From Scedosporium boydii (lineage: Eukaryota > Ascomycota > Sordariomycetes > Microascales > Microascaceae): a stretch of DNA of 64,000 nt. Of this stretch, positions 43,632-54,285 are shown in pieces; position 1 is the stretch's first letter, and every line of letters begins with the position of its first letter. A program made the translations under genes and the position numbers. Below the pieces are notes generated by a model. That model searched no databases. It had not been told where the DNA came from and saw nothing but the letters and a program-made list of their open reading frames with translations. The stretch covers positions 20,236-84,235 of the forward strand of contig NJFT01000178.1 in NCBI GenBank assembly GCA_002221725.1, written 5' to 3'.

Positions 43632-44459
43632 ATGACCTGCCGTCCCAAATCACGCCGGTCCCCAGACCCGAGCCTTTCCCCATCGGAGTATCTCGCTCGA
43701 GGCGCCGTCATCTCTACGCCCGAGCTCCTCCTACTTATCCTCGAGAACCTAGACTTGAAAACGCTTTTGGTAGAAGCCCAGCTGGTCTGTAGGGAGTGGC
43801 GTCAAGCGATAACGTACACAATATCCCTGCAAAAGCGCCTCTTCTTCCTCGCCGACCCTGACCGGGATTCCGACAACGGATATCCCACACCCAACCCACT
43901 ACTGGTCAAATTCTTCCGTCCATTCTACCCAACGGAGCTTCCTGGCTTCAGGGAAGGGAGGTTTTCCTCCTTCGACGAGGTCGACGAGGGCTACTACGAC
44001 ACCCTTGCCGGACTACGAGACGATGTCGGCGGTGAAAGGAACCCGGCATTCGCGCGCCGCGAAGCAAGTTGGCGACGGATGCTCCCGACGCAACCTCCGC
44101 CACGCCGGCTCCATTCCCTCAAGATCCGCAGGTCGACTATCCTGGGGTGGAAGCCGGTAATTTTGGAGTTTCCCGACGGGTTGAGGATGGGGGAGCTCTG
44201 GGAACACGTGTACAGCCAGTTTCTGCGCACGACTAAGGTGACTGTTTTGAATCGCATGTTTATAGACGAGTCGTCTTGCAGGCAGATGACGTTGAGCGAC
44301 TACCACAGGAGGTTTTGGAATCGCGTTGGGAGGGTTGATTTGTTGGTTTTTGGCATCATGGTCGATGATTCGGATCGGTTGGATATGAAGCAGAGGAGGG
44401 AGTTTTACTGGCAGGAGGGGATACATATTAGTCGGAGGGTGGGATGGATGGATGGATGA
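43632..44459 (+). CDS. F-box domain protein
   Basis: Single exon, 275 residues. Residues 27-62 (ISTPELLLLILENLDLKTLL then LVCREWRQAI) are an F-box, the module that binds Skp1 in SCF ubiquitin ligases. The downstream region has no LRR or WD repeats and belongs to the large family of short fungal F-box proteins in which the substrate-binding part is unassigned. It contains WRRMLPTQPPPRRLHSLKI, a position often found in that family. The start at 43632 leaves a 26-residue basic leader. No signal peptide or membrane segment. The last codons pass through a GGAT tandem run (44440-44458), which could make the C-terminus length-variable. Substrate unknown. Confidence 0.8.
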   Translation: MTCRPKSRRSPDPSLSPSEYLARGAVISTPELLLLILENLDLKTLLVEAQLVCREWRQAITYTISLQKRLFFLADPDRDSDNGYPTPNPLLVKFFRPFYPTELPGFREGRFSSFDEVDEGYYDTLAGLRDDVGGERNPAFARREASWRRMLPTQPPPRRLHSLKIRRSTILGWKPVILEFPDGLRMGELWEHVYSQFLRTTKVTVLNRMFIDESSCRQMTLSDYHRRFWNRVGRVDLLVFGIMVDDSDRLDMKQRREFYWQEGIHISRRVGWMDG

Positions 44460-44999
44460 ATGAAATGAAAATCATAGAGGAAACCCCTGAAAAGAGGCTG
44501 GTGTCTTTGCGAAGTGAGTCGTCACCCGGACTACGCGGATCTGGTGCCTTCAGACAATTCCAAGACAGTCAGTATTCGACCAAAATAGGCTGTCATCAGG
44601 AATCTGGGAAAGGATCGCCTCCTTCAACCATGCCAGGAGCATCGAGTCGCCGACCTGATGGGTATATCCAGGAGTTCAATTTTAACTTAGGGTTTCTACT
44701 CCGAGTCACACACAATCAGATAGACATCTCCTCGGGGGCGCCCCGATCTTCCTACAGTCGCCATTGATCCTTCTTTCCATGATATGAAAGCAAGACAGAA
44801 CGGGTTCCCAAGAACCAATCAACCAGCCGGCATTGCATCTTTGTCTCAAACATCCGGTCCACTCTTCCCTTTTTCTATATCTGTGCTTATTTTCACCATC
44901 ATCTCCTCCCTTGTTAATAGTCAGCACGCAACTTGGCCCAGAGTGTTCCTTTCCCAATACCAGTTGTTGGGAATGAGGCGCCGCCGTGGATGCGTTCAA

Positions 45000-45053
45000 A
45001 GCACCTGGGGAGAACCGGACATTCTAAGCACCTGGGGAGAACCGGACATTCTA
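45000..45053. repeat. perfect 27-bp tandem duplication
   Basis: Unit 45000-45026 is repeated exactly at 45027-45053. Non-coding, so a recent slippage or duplication event. Confidence 0.9.
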
Positions 45054-46580
45054 TTGTCGGGTATCCGCAGAAAGACCCAGGTGTGGCGTTTATTCGTTCT
45101 TCAGACCTAGGCTGCAAGGAGGAGGGAAGTCGAAATCCCCGGGTGGTGTTGACTAGCATCATATTGTTGATTTTACTTTTTCTCCCACTCCACGGCATTG
45201 CTGGGACAGACTGGTTCATGCTTATTATTATCAGATTTTACCCAGCGGGAATCTTGAGGTGTCTTAAGGGCTTTTGGGACATATCAATGAAGTTTGAGAC
45301 TTGTCCCAAAAAAAAGCCCTGGTTTGTCCAGGCTGCGACTCGGCTCCCAAGCCTCTCTCTCTTCCTCTTCATTTATATCCTCTCTGTTTCCATCCTGCTT
45401 TGGAATTGCTGATACGAAAATTGAAATTATGCGGACTTCCACGAAATTTGACCAAACCACTGGTCTTTGTCACTGGGGTCTCGACCGGTTCTAGGAACCG
45501 TCTTGAAGGGCTTGTCTATGAAAAGAGATAATACTGAGGGCTTCGTATCATATCCCCTCGCCTCAATGCCAGAATCGCCTCGTGCAACGTGACTTCCACG
45601 CGGAAAGAGGAGTGTGGTATACTTATTTTGCGCCTCATCCGGACTCCTGCAGGGAAGTCCGAGAAGCGTGAGCTAGCATGGCGACTTCGGAAGCGGCCGA
45701 AAGGCCAAGAAAGCCGGGGCACTAAAGGGTTTGAGGCAAGCTTAGTAGAAATGCTGTGTCTTTCTCCATTTCCGGGGTTCAAATTCGTGAGAAGATTACA
45801 ATTTTCGAATAGACTTGAGATTGAGGTCATCTGGATCCGTTCGGCCATGCCATTGCTGTTACTGTCTCAACCCTCTCAACCCCAGCCTCCCAATACCCTG
45901 GAGAACTAAACGAAACTAAGAGCGTACCGTTCTTCGGGGACTAGATAATCTTTCAGGAAACCCCGATCACTAATACTGAAAAAGATATGCAGGCTCTGGG
46001 CTCCTGCATCACACAAATGCAGGAAAAAGCAAGCTCCCGAAGGCTCGTATGGATTACTGATCGCCCGCTTTGGGAAGAGTATCCGAACAGTAGGTGTTCC
46101 GAAACCTGATGGGCTGTCTGTCCAACCCCAATCTCAACTTTATATTCTTTTCCATCTATGGGGTTGGGGTCTCGTGCGGTGTCGCCAAGTGCATATCGTT
46201 GTTCCGGGAGCTGGAACTCGGACGCTACGTTAAAATTTGCCAGCCAGGCTCCGGTCGGGATGCCTCTCTTCCGGGTGAGATGAGGCACAGTCGACTACTG
46301 AGCGGGTGCTTTTTCGAGGAGTCACCTCTTCAATGAGAAACTATAGGTTTACCGTATCGGGCGTGTCCATGACCAGTTCCCTCCAGGTGTGACGAGATAT
46401 CCTCGAAACCGGAGAGCATGCATCATGCGCCATCTAACTGCTAGAGAAGTGTAGAGAGGTGTGTGGTTTGGTTTCTGGGTCTTAGTTGGGAAAGGGGGGG
46501 GACCCACGCCAACGAGATTAGACCCTTGAAGAGGTGAGATGGCAAAAAGCAAAAGGAAGATGCCGAATACCCATGCTTGA

Positions 46581-46592
46581 TTATTTATATAT
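46581..46592 (+). promoter_or_regulatory. candidate TATA region of the sulfotransferase-like gene
   Basis: TATTTATATATG about 175 bp upstream of the ATG at 46766. Sequence match only. Confidence 0.35.
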
Positions 46593-46765
46593 GCTTGCCA
46601 AGCTCCATTTCCCAGGATATTTCTTCTCTGTGTTTCTTACAACCTGATATTTGATGCTCGTCGATCGTTGACTTACTTCTTCTCACTTGTCCTCTTCATA
46701 GAAGTCCCCCTGGTCAAACGAGCTGTATTCGTTTCACTCAATATCAAGACACCTTAAATAACACC

Positions 46766-47181
46766 ATGGCAACAAAGATGTCAAACGGGAATCTGGCTGA
46801 GTGCGATTCTAATCCTAGAATTGTACCCATGAAGGTCATCGTCTGCGGCCTTATGAGGACAGGCACTTTGAGTTCGTGAATTTGTTCTTTCCCCGAAGTG
46901 TTGGATGCCGAATAACTTCCCCTTTCTCCTGTGGTTTTGCTTCCAATAATCATGCCTCCTGACTGATTCTTTTCCCTTTCCTCGTTTGCGTAGGCATGAG
47001 AGCTGCTTTAAGACAACTTGGTATCCACGACGTCTACCATATGCAAACCACCGGAACAAATCCCCAAGACGTTCCTCTGTGGATGCGAGCCATCGACGCG
47101 AAATATAACGGAATCGGGCACTTTGGCCGTGAAGATTGGGACAAGCTTCTTGGCACGCACCAGGTATGAGAGTAAAAAGCG

Positions 47182-47221
<40 letters not shown>

Positions 47222-47895
47222 AAAGAGCAGAAGCAAGGAAAGACTCGATTCTATCCTGGGAGAAATACTCACAATTCCTCTCCTCAAAACAGGCTACTAC
47301 AGACGTCCCCGCCTCCTTCTTCGGAACCGAACTCGCAAAGGCATACCCGGAAGCCAAAGTCATCATCCTCAACCGCGAGAGAGAGAAATGGTACGATTCC
47401 TGCATGGCGAGCATCCACGCCGCTTTCAGCAGTCTTTCGATCTTCAACAAAATCCTCATCGTATTGTTCGATCCCACCTTTCGCGAATTTGGCATGTTCA
47501 TGCACAAGGTCAACACCCAAGTCCAAGGGTTCCAGTGGCCGGAGAGGGAAAAGGCCCTTACCTTCTTCGACGGATATTACGCCGAATGGAGGTCCGAGAT
47601 CCCGAAGGAACGTGTGCTGGAGTATCGCGTCCAGGACGGTTGGGGTCCGCTTTGTCGACATCTCGGCGTGCCCGTGCCCACGGTTCTTGGCGTTAATGGC
47701 GAGGTCGTGGAGGCTCCGTTTCCAAGGTTGAATGATGGTGCGTCGATGAGGGCTGCTGCGCAGATTAAGATGAAGCAGATGCGCTCTAGGGTGTTTAAGA
47801 GGTTGTTGGGATGGGTGCAGACTGTGAGTTTGTTGGCGTTGGTGGTGTATGTTTTGTATACGAGGCGGTCGACGAGGGGCGTGCCTGAGTTGTGA
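46766..47895 (+). CDS. membrane-anchored sulfotransferase-like protein
   Basis: Three exons, 46766-46871, 46994-47163 and 47293-47895, give 292 residues. Intron donors are GTTCGT and GTATGA. The P-loop-like 5'-phosphosulfate motif CGLMRTGTLS (27-36) spans the first junction, and REREKWYDSC carries the 3'-phosphate-binding Arg/Ser type motif. GHFGREDWDK and FPRLND are typical of the fungal Sulfotransfer_4 group, often mislabelled as NAD-dependent epimerases. The C-terminal 30 residues hold one transmembrane helix (about 264-282), so it is tail-anchored. Sulfuryl transfer from PAPS is inferred from fold; the acceptor is unknown. Intron 2 contains a run of 38 A residues. No other metabolite-biosynthesis gene is next to it. 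Confidence 0.85.
47182..47219. repeat. poly(A) tract of 38 bases inside an intron
   Basis: Uninterrupted A38 from 18 bases after the donor of intron 2 (47164-47292) of the sulfotransferase-like gene. Much longer than other homopolymers in the window. Confidence 0.9.
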
Positions 47896-48858
47896 AGGGT
47901 GATATCAACACGAACGGGCCCCCGCCAGGCGTTTGTTGCTACGAGGGTGCGTATTTGCAGTCGAAGGCTGAGATATGAGAATCTAGAGATCCGACGATGT
48001 TCGTGTTGAATAGCTCCAATCGGAGAAACTAGGCAATGGAGTCTTCCAAGTTTGGCTTAGGATTCAATCCATTTCAACTTTGTCATTCCTATCTCTTCCC
48101 TCTTCCATCCTGCACCTAAAACTAGAGTTATTGGAGCACACTTCCAGTCCGTGAAGCGGTGTTTCGTTCGTACGCTTCATCCATCAAGAGATCTGTGTAC
48201 CGACTGCAACTTGACCTGGTTTGCGCAGGATCCATTCGTAAGAACTTTGCGGAAACGGTGACCTTGTAGTGGAGGTGTCGGAATTTAAGGGCATAAACAA
48301 CTGAGCTATGATTGATGGAAAGCAAGGTAGCCGCCCGCCCCGGACTACGCGATATGTTGGATATGATATCGGCTCCGAGTCGATCCCGGAGTCAAAGCGG
48401 CGAGCCGGCACTAGAAGTCTCCTGCGCTGTGGTGGGACGTGACCCCAGCTCTGCGGATTGAACGCGTGCTTGAGTCGCACCAATAATGCATCATTGACTC
48501 AAGGGATTTTGCGAGTTAATTAACCGACTGGGACGAAACTGTAATCGAGTTCAACAGACTTAGATGCTCTGGCGGCCATTCGGTTCATTCCTCGATGAGT
48601 CCTACTAACCGGACCAATTCAGTGATGTTGAATCACAAACAATCTTCTGTCAATCAGAGAAAAACCGCGGCGAGTCTTAGCTTCTTAGCTTCTATTCAAA
48701 CTTTTACCGGCAGCATTCTCCGTAATAGCTTTGGGTTTGGTCAATTCTCGCTCATAGTTCAGAGATATGCATCACCCCAGCCCTGAACTAGCTGCAAAAA
48801 ATCCGGACAAAATGATAGAAGTCTTCATCTCCTTAACAAAGAGATATCAAGCGTCTGC
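47896..48858. other. convergent 3' intergenic region, no gene seen
   Basis: Lies between two 3' ends. No supported frame. Confidence 0.5.
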
Positions 48859-50011
48859 CTAGCCGCTGCCAGACGGCCGATTCTCTTCCCCTTTCTCCTC
48901 TCCAGAGAGACGAAGCACCTCCGGCCGCTCCTCCCCCATTCCGAAAAGTTCGCCCTCCCCGTGCGCAGGCGGACGCGAAGATCCGGCAACACTCTCGGCG
49001 AGTCTCTCCGTCCCCCGGTTTTCCACGTACTCCGCAGACTGCTCTCGAAGCCTCTTCTTCCGCCGGGCGTTGATCCGCAGCTTCTTCGTCCGGGCATCCG
49101 AGACGACGCGCACGACGAAGCCGCCGAGGCCGAAACACATCGGCCACCATCCGGGGGGTAGGAAAATGCGGGCGAGAATGGCGCAGGCTGTGGTCGAGAT
49201 CCATGAGAGCTTTATGTAGTGCGGCACGGTGACGCGGACGGTCGCGCTGACCTGGCGGTTTGTCCTGGCCCTGGCGATGAGGGAGAGCGCCACTGCGTCA
49301 ATCACAGCTTGGAGGGGAACGATCTATATTTTTGTTTGCAAGCAAACAGATGGTCAGCTGAGAAATGAAAGGGTCGGTCCCGCCCGTGTACTACAGTGTC
49401 ATGCTCCAACGAGAAAGATAAGGGAGGGATAAAGACACAGGGGGCTACTCAGATAACAATACCGTGATGTTGCAAAATACTAGCTGGGCTATTCTCATCC
49501 CTAAACTCAGCGCGAAGAGGCCAAAGATCTTGGATACCGCCCACGTAGTGGCCTGGAAGATCGACATGCCGAAGATGCCGGCGTAGAATGCCGTCTTCGC
49601 GATGCGCCTGGTGAAGTAGCTCCCTTGTCGCGTGCGATCGTTTGCGATCCATGACGCTGCAAGTTCCTGCAGCCCCGCAAGGAGAGCCCCGACGAGCCGG
49701 CTCCTAGTCGCCCACAGCATCCTATACGAGGCAAATTCTAGGATATCCGGATAGTCTGCTGCCGGTTCCTGGGGTTCCTCGACGGTCCGAGTGGAGATAT
49801 CAGGGGGGGATGGAGGACGCTGAGGGAGGAATCGGAGCACGAAGCTGGCGTAGTGGTATGTGGACGGAAAGCTGATGACCGTCAGTCCCCAACAGAAGGC
49901 GACGGCCACCAGCAGAAAAATCGTGGTGAACCACCAATAAGAGCCGCTGCTGACTGCGAGGTTCTCGTCGAGTCGCTCTTCGAGCTCGTGCCTACGTCGG
50001 TTTCGAGCCAT
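48859..50011 (-). CDS. multi-pass membrane protein, unknown function
   Basis: Exons 50011-49463 and 49323-48859 (donor GTATTG, acceptor ATAG, both in phase zero) give 337 residues. The frame is open upstream of 50011, but MARNRRRHELEERL at 50011 is the first Met that gives a normal basic, helical cytosolic start. Hydrophobic helices are seen at about 26-47 (WWFTTIFLLVAVAFCWG), two or three between about 145 and 205 (AFYAGIFGMSIFQATTWAV, FGLFALSLGMRIAQLVF), and one near 235-260 (PPGWWPMCFGLGGFVVRVV). The last 80 residues are charged and probably cytosolic. I do not recognise the family. It is divergent from the broken membrane-protein gene at 50427, with 415 bp between starts. Confidence 0.65.
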
Positions 50012-50426
50012 CGCGCTATTCTGCTTTGTGACGCTTGTACAACGAGGAGAAGGGAGGACAGGAACGAAGAGGAGCGTGGGGTTCAATATGGTGAGTCTAC
50101 GAAAATACCTGTTATAAGGTTTGAGGGCTGCCCACTTCCCGTGATGTTGGGTTGCCCTGCGTCTGGGGATAAATCTCCCAATCAGCATCGATATAAACAA
50201 TGCGCATGGGTTTGGGGCGTCATCTGAACCGTGGCGGCCATAGCACGGCGTCCTCCAATTGCCATCGCACCTCACACGGGGCTAATAGACTCGCAAGATT
50301 CCCTAAGCCTGCTGGCCCAATCCCTTCGTGTGAAGGGAGACAGAGACAATCACGGTAATAAAGAATCGACCTAGACGAAACGAGATTCGTACTCAATTCT
50401 TTTCGGGCGGACCCCAGGCTCTCGAG
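50012..50426. other. divergent intergenic region
   Basis: Would serve as a shared promoter for the membrane-protein gene and the broken gene to the right. No motif stands out. Confidence 0.45.
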
Positions 50427-51138
50427 ATGGTGCGCTTTTCTCCAGACGACTCCATCTTCGGAAAGTTAGTTGACAAAGCCCTACCGGCGGATACAGCCCA
50501 ACTTACAGAGGAGCTATCCTGTAGCGTCCTCGGGGATTTATACCCACACCTCTACCTCTTCGCCACCAAGTCGAGCGCGCACATCGATGCACTCCATGTG
50601 CACCTCCGGAAGCGGCGCAAGATCCAGATAGCCGCGGACGCCTCCCTCCACCTCATCTGGGCAGCCGACACGATCTACATCAAACCCTTACCGAGCTGCT
50701 TCTTCACTCTTACATTCTGGGAAACCCATCGCCGCCAGGAAGCCCAGGCTGGCGTCGCGCTCTGGGCTTCACTCGCACGTACGCCCATTTCATCCGTCGC
50801 CGCTCCGACTTCAACACCGCACCCTCCGAGGAGCTACTCCCCCCTCGGACAAACGACACCATCGAGACTTTGAAAAATTCATACGCCACTTCCGCGAGAT
50901 AGACGACGGGCAGGTGTCTCCGCAGTGGCAAGTTGGTTAGATCCGACTCTCATGGCTCGACTGGACCGTCGGGATCTTCCGCCCAAAAGCGGTCACGGAG
51001 AGGAGAAGTCTGGTGAGCGCGTGGTTCTCTGTGGCTGCCATCATCGGATTGGTCACGGTGTTCTTGTTCTTGTGCCCGGTGGTTGTAGGTGTTTTGGTGC
51101 TACAAATTGGCTTTGCCTTGCGCAAGGGGCACACCTGA
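50427..51138 (+). pseudogene. broken gene for a fungal membrane protein
   Basis: The first 110 codons read cleanly (MVRFSPDDSIFGKL, HLYLFATKSSAHIDALHVHL, RKRRKIQIAADASLHLIW) and resemble a common uncharacterised family of C-terminally membrane-spanning fungal proteins. Similarity then moves to a second frame near 50762 (LGFTRTYAHFIRRRSDFN) and to a third near 50866 (DFEKFIRHFREIDDGQVSP). A TAG interrupts at 50936-50938 before IRLSWLDWTVGIFRPK and a final hydrophobic helix (AAIIGLVTVFLFLCPVVV), ending at 51138. No splice pair explains both shifts and the stop, so two frameshifts plus one nonsense change are the simplest reading. The order and spacing of segments match the family, so decay looks recent. 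Confidence 0.7.
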
Positions 51139-52597
51139 TGTATCCCGGATGTATCCAGTCGCTTCCCTAGCATTTTCATGCGACAATACCGGCTCATACT
51201 TAGACACCGGAATCAGCGCCTAATTAAACTAGTCGATGGGAGCAAAGCTCCGGGAATCAAAGCCTCGTCTCAGGCTCCGCATCCGGATCGAGATCAAATA
51301 TCGAAGCACGATGGGCTACGGCCCAAAAGGCGACGAATCTTGGATCCCATGGAACGAAGAAAACGTGCCGATGGCTCCCCTGGACCACCGACCTTATGTC
51401 TCTGCGATTCGTCCTTTGCGTCGCCATCAACTGTGCAGACAGCTGCCCTTGGATGTCCTACAGCAAGGTCATCGTGATCGCACTTTCGGGTTCGGAACCG
51501 TTCTCCGCATCGTAGCAGAAGGCCATCATTGATGGAAAGAGAACACCCCGGCCCTCAAAGGAATCCAATGCAACTCGTGCTCCATATTGTAAAGGCTCAG
51601 GGAATAAATGTAGCACGCAAAGCTAGACAGTCCATTGAGCCTGATGACCCCTTCTTCGCCGGGACCGATGACATACCGGCCCGGGCCAATTGGTATCACT
51701 TGCAACTCGGTGGGCGGACATTCTATTAAGCCGCGTCGTCGGACATGTTACCAAAATCTCTCGAACCTCTTCAAGCTTTTATGAAACAGCTGGCTCCAAA
51801 CACCGAACTTGAAAAGGAGACACTGATGGTTCCTCGGCATAGCGGCCCCGATTTCTAATCTCCTCAACGAAGCTTGGAAAAATGACGCTAGAGTACGGAG
51901 TAGTGGTTAGACCCCAACCGGCAACCCTTGGCCCTGATTCGTTGACGACCGATCCTCGACTCAGTCAGTCCATTATCTCGGACGTCACATCTGTTTTCGG
52001 GTCCTTGCTCCGGCCGGAGACGTCGGCGGGGCTGTCAAACCCGCCACAATGCGATTGTCGCTTAAGACTTCGTCTAGTGTACATACAGGGTCCGGTCCAG
52101 CGGGCGTACCAGAATACGACACGAAATAAACTATGTCAGTGCGTCATTTGGGTTTAACCGGGAGTTTTAGTATTAGTAGAGACGATGACGATAGAGGCCA
52201 TGACGGCATTGCTTACCATAATCGTTGCCTTCTCCGTAAATCTGCCTCGGGAAGTTTCATTGTTTGGGACTAGGACATTGCGGGGGGGGGGGGGCATCGG
52301 AGCGGAAAGGATTTTGAGATCTGAACCTGGGTCCTGCGCCATCTTGATGCAGGAAAAAGGAAAGAAGTGGGGATGATGCCAGCTATCACAGCATTTCTTC
52401 AGGGCGCTTGATTCTTTTTAAACTGATACTTCTTCTCATCCCCCCCTTTTCCACTTCAAGGCTGTTTTAAGGTTCATCCTGTTCCGTTGCTCCGGAGTAC
52501 AATAACATCAGTGTAAATCCCTTCCCCTATAATCCAAGAAACCGAGCCTAGCAAAGTCCTACCAGAGCTCCTCCTCGACACACACACACGCACCATC
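51139..52597. other. intergenic, no gene supported
   Basis: Two short plus-strand frames (51236-51532 and 51529-51729) are open but have no recognised domain. May include further relic DNA. Holds a TACGGAGTA motif (51890-51902), a G13 run (52282-52294) and a CA run just before the next start. Confidence 0.45.
52282..52294. repeat. poly(G) run of 13
   Basis: Uninterrupted G13 about 300 bp upstream of the MDR reductase ATG. Confidence 0.8.
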
Positions 52598-53948
52598 ATG
52601 GCCCAAGACAACCTTCAAATTATCTTGGCTGAGAGGCCTCGCGGAGACATCATCCCTGGCCAAACCTTCAACCAAAAGGTATCCAAGGCCCCTACGGCCG
52701 AAGACCTGAAGGATGGCGAGATCCTCATTGAGAACATCTACTTAGGCCTCGACCCCGCCATGCGAGGATGGTTGAACGGTGAGTGGAACTTTCTCACCAT
52801 CTCCGCCTTTTCCTGAGGGGGTGGCTATCGGACAACAGACCCTAACCTGCGTGTGCTTTTCCCCCCATCTCCCTCTCAACAGATAGGCGTTCCTACATTC
52901 CCCCCGTCCCCATCGGCGGTGTAATGCGCGGCGCCACCGTCTCCCGCGTCCTCGCCTCCAAGAATGACTCCGTCAAGCCGGGCAACATCGTCCGCGCCAT
53001 GCCCGGCTGGCAAGAATACGCCATCGTCGGTCCCAATACCCCCGGTGGCTTCGAGGTAGCCACCGGCTCCTCTCACCTTCCCGACCACCTCTCAGTCCTT
53101 GGCCTCACGGGGTTGACTGCCTATTTCGGCATGCTCCGCATCGGAGAACCCAAGCCCGGCGACCTAGTCGTAGTGAGCGGCGCTGCTGGCGCTACTGGTT
53201 CCGTGGCGGGCCAGATTGCTAAGCTTAAGGGCGCGAGAGTCATTGGTATCGCTGGCGGTCAGGATAAGGTGAAGTGGTTGGTTGATGAGCTTGGTTTTGA
53301 TGCTGCTCTGAATTACAAGGCACCCGATTTTAAGGAGAAGTTTAAGGAGCTTACCAAAGATCATATTGATGTGTACTTTGACAATGGTGAGTTCTTCTCC
53401 CTCTTTTTCGAAGTGCTACCTTCGGGACTAACGAATGACCAAACTAGTCGGTGGAGAGATTCTTGATCTAGCACTCCTCCAGGCCAAGCCTTTTGCTAGG
53501 TTTGTTATGTGCGGTAGCATCAGCCAGTACAACACCACCGATGTTCGGGGTCCTAGGGTGCGCATTCCATCTTACAGTCCACCGCTCAATAATTATGAAG
53601 GCAGACTATTCTGACCGTATAACCTTTAGAACATAATGAGCGTCATATCCATGCGAATCAAGATGCAGGGCTTCATCGTCTTCGATTTCATCAAGGAGTA
53701 CGCCCAGGCTAGGCAAGAGCTCACCGAGTGGCTTGATGCAGGCAAGATCAAGAGGAAGGAGACCATCATCAAGGGTGGACTCAAGAACGCCGAGCAGGCG
53801 CTAGTCGGCCTGTTCAGGGGAATCAATACTGGTAAGTTGCAGCTACTTCATGCTAAACTCATCTGGAGAATAAAACTAAGCTAATCCGGTCGGTGTAGGG
53901 AAGTTGATTGTCGAGATTAAGAACCCCCAGGAGCCCCCCAAGCTGTAA
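52598..53948 (+). CDS. NADP-dependent MDR oxidoreductase (leukotriene B4 dehydrogenase / prostaglandin reductase type)
   Basis: Zinc-free medium-chain reductase that reduces alpha,beta-unsaturated carbonyls with NADPH. Five exons, 52598-52778, 52883-53386, 53448-53557, 53630-53831 and 53899-53948, give 348 residues. Donors are GTGAGT, GTGAGT, GTGCGC, GTAAGT; phases all agree. Motifs: LGLDPAMRGWL near 50-60, the GHS-type loop TGLTAYFGML, the dinucleotide-binding AGATGSVAGQIAKL with following GIAGGQDK, DVYFDNVGGEILD, and CGSISQYN, all typical of the curcumin/double-bond reductase subfamily. Zinc ligands are absent. No signal peptide, so cytosolic. The start is preceded by CACCATCATGG. Donor GTGCGC of intron 3 is weaker than the others but required by frame. 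Physiological substrate unknown; detoxification of reactive aldehydes or enones is the usual role. Confidence 0.92.
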
Positions 53949-54285
53949 GCATCTTGGGATATGAGAAATGATGACTTCTAGCATATAGCAAATAATGATT
54001 GCATTTTGAACAAACCTTCACCAAATCGCTAGTTTACATTACTTCCGGGGGAATGTAAAGGGTGAAGTGAGACGAAAAAAAGGGATGCCCGAGCCGACGA
54101 ACTAGCCGGGTCTTACCGCATTTCCTTTGTCCGATATCCTCGAGGAAGCACACAACGGGGACTTAATAAAACGTAATATGATACTAACCTATGTTCTGCT
54201 ACCTGAAATTATCTTGTGCGCAGCCAGTGTGGCCGCGGACGGGCTCCTCTCATCCCGACACTCACCGCAGATTGACAAAGAGAAC
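53949..54285. other. convergent 3' region holding duplicated module A
   Basis: Between the MDR reductase and GMC oxidoreductase stop codons. Contains module A copy 2 (54064-54149) and otherwise nothing recognisable. Confidence 0.6.
54064..54149 (+). repeat. duplicated module A, copy 2 (86 bp)
   Basis: Aligns with the reverse complement of 27655-27734 with five transitions and one 6-base insertion. Here it is 142 bp from the GMC tail segment B (54292-54329) and in opposite orientation to it; at 27.6 kb the two are adjacent and co-oriented. Confidence 0.85.

Larger units (their letters stand above)
44460..46765. other. intergenic 2.3 kb, no gene seen
   Basis: Contains a perfect 27-bp tandem duplication (45000-45053). 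Remaining frames are short and unsupported. TATTTATATATG at 46581-46592 may be the core promoter of the next gene. Confidence 0.5.

Noticed and set aside
43325..43792. 155-codon frame overlapping the start of the F-box gene
   Set aside because: The overlapping frame starting at 43632 carries a clear F-box; this one is its shadow plus promoter.
51236..51729. Two adjoining plus-strand frames of 98 and 66 codons
   Set aside because: Segments such as GYGPKGDESWIPW look protein-like, but no family was recognised and frames do not join through a credible intron.
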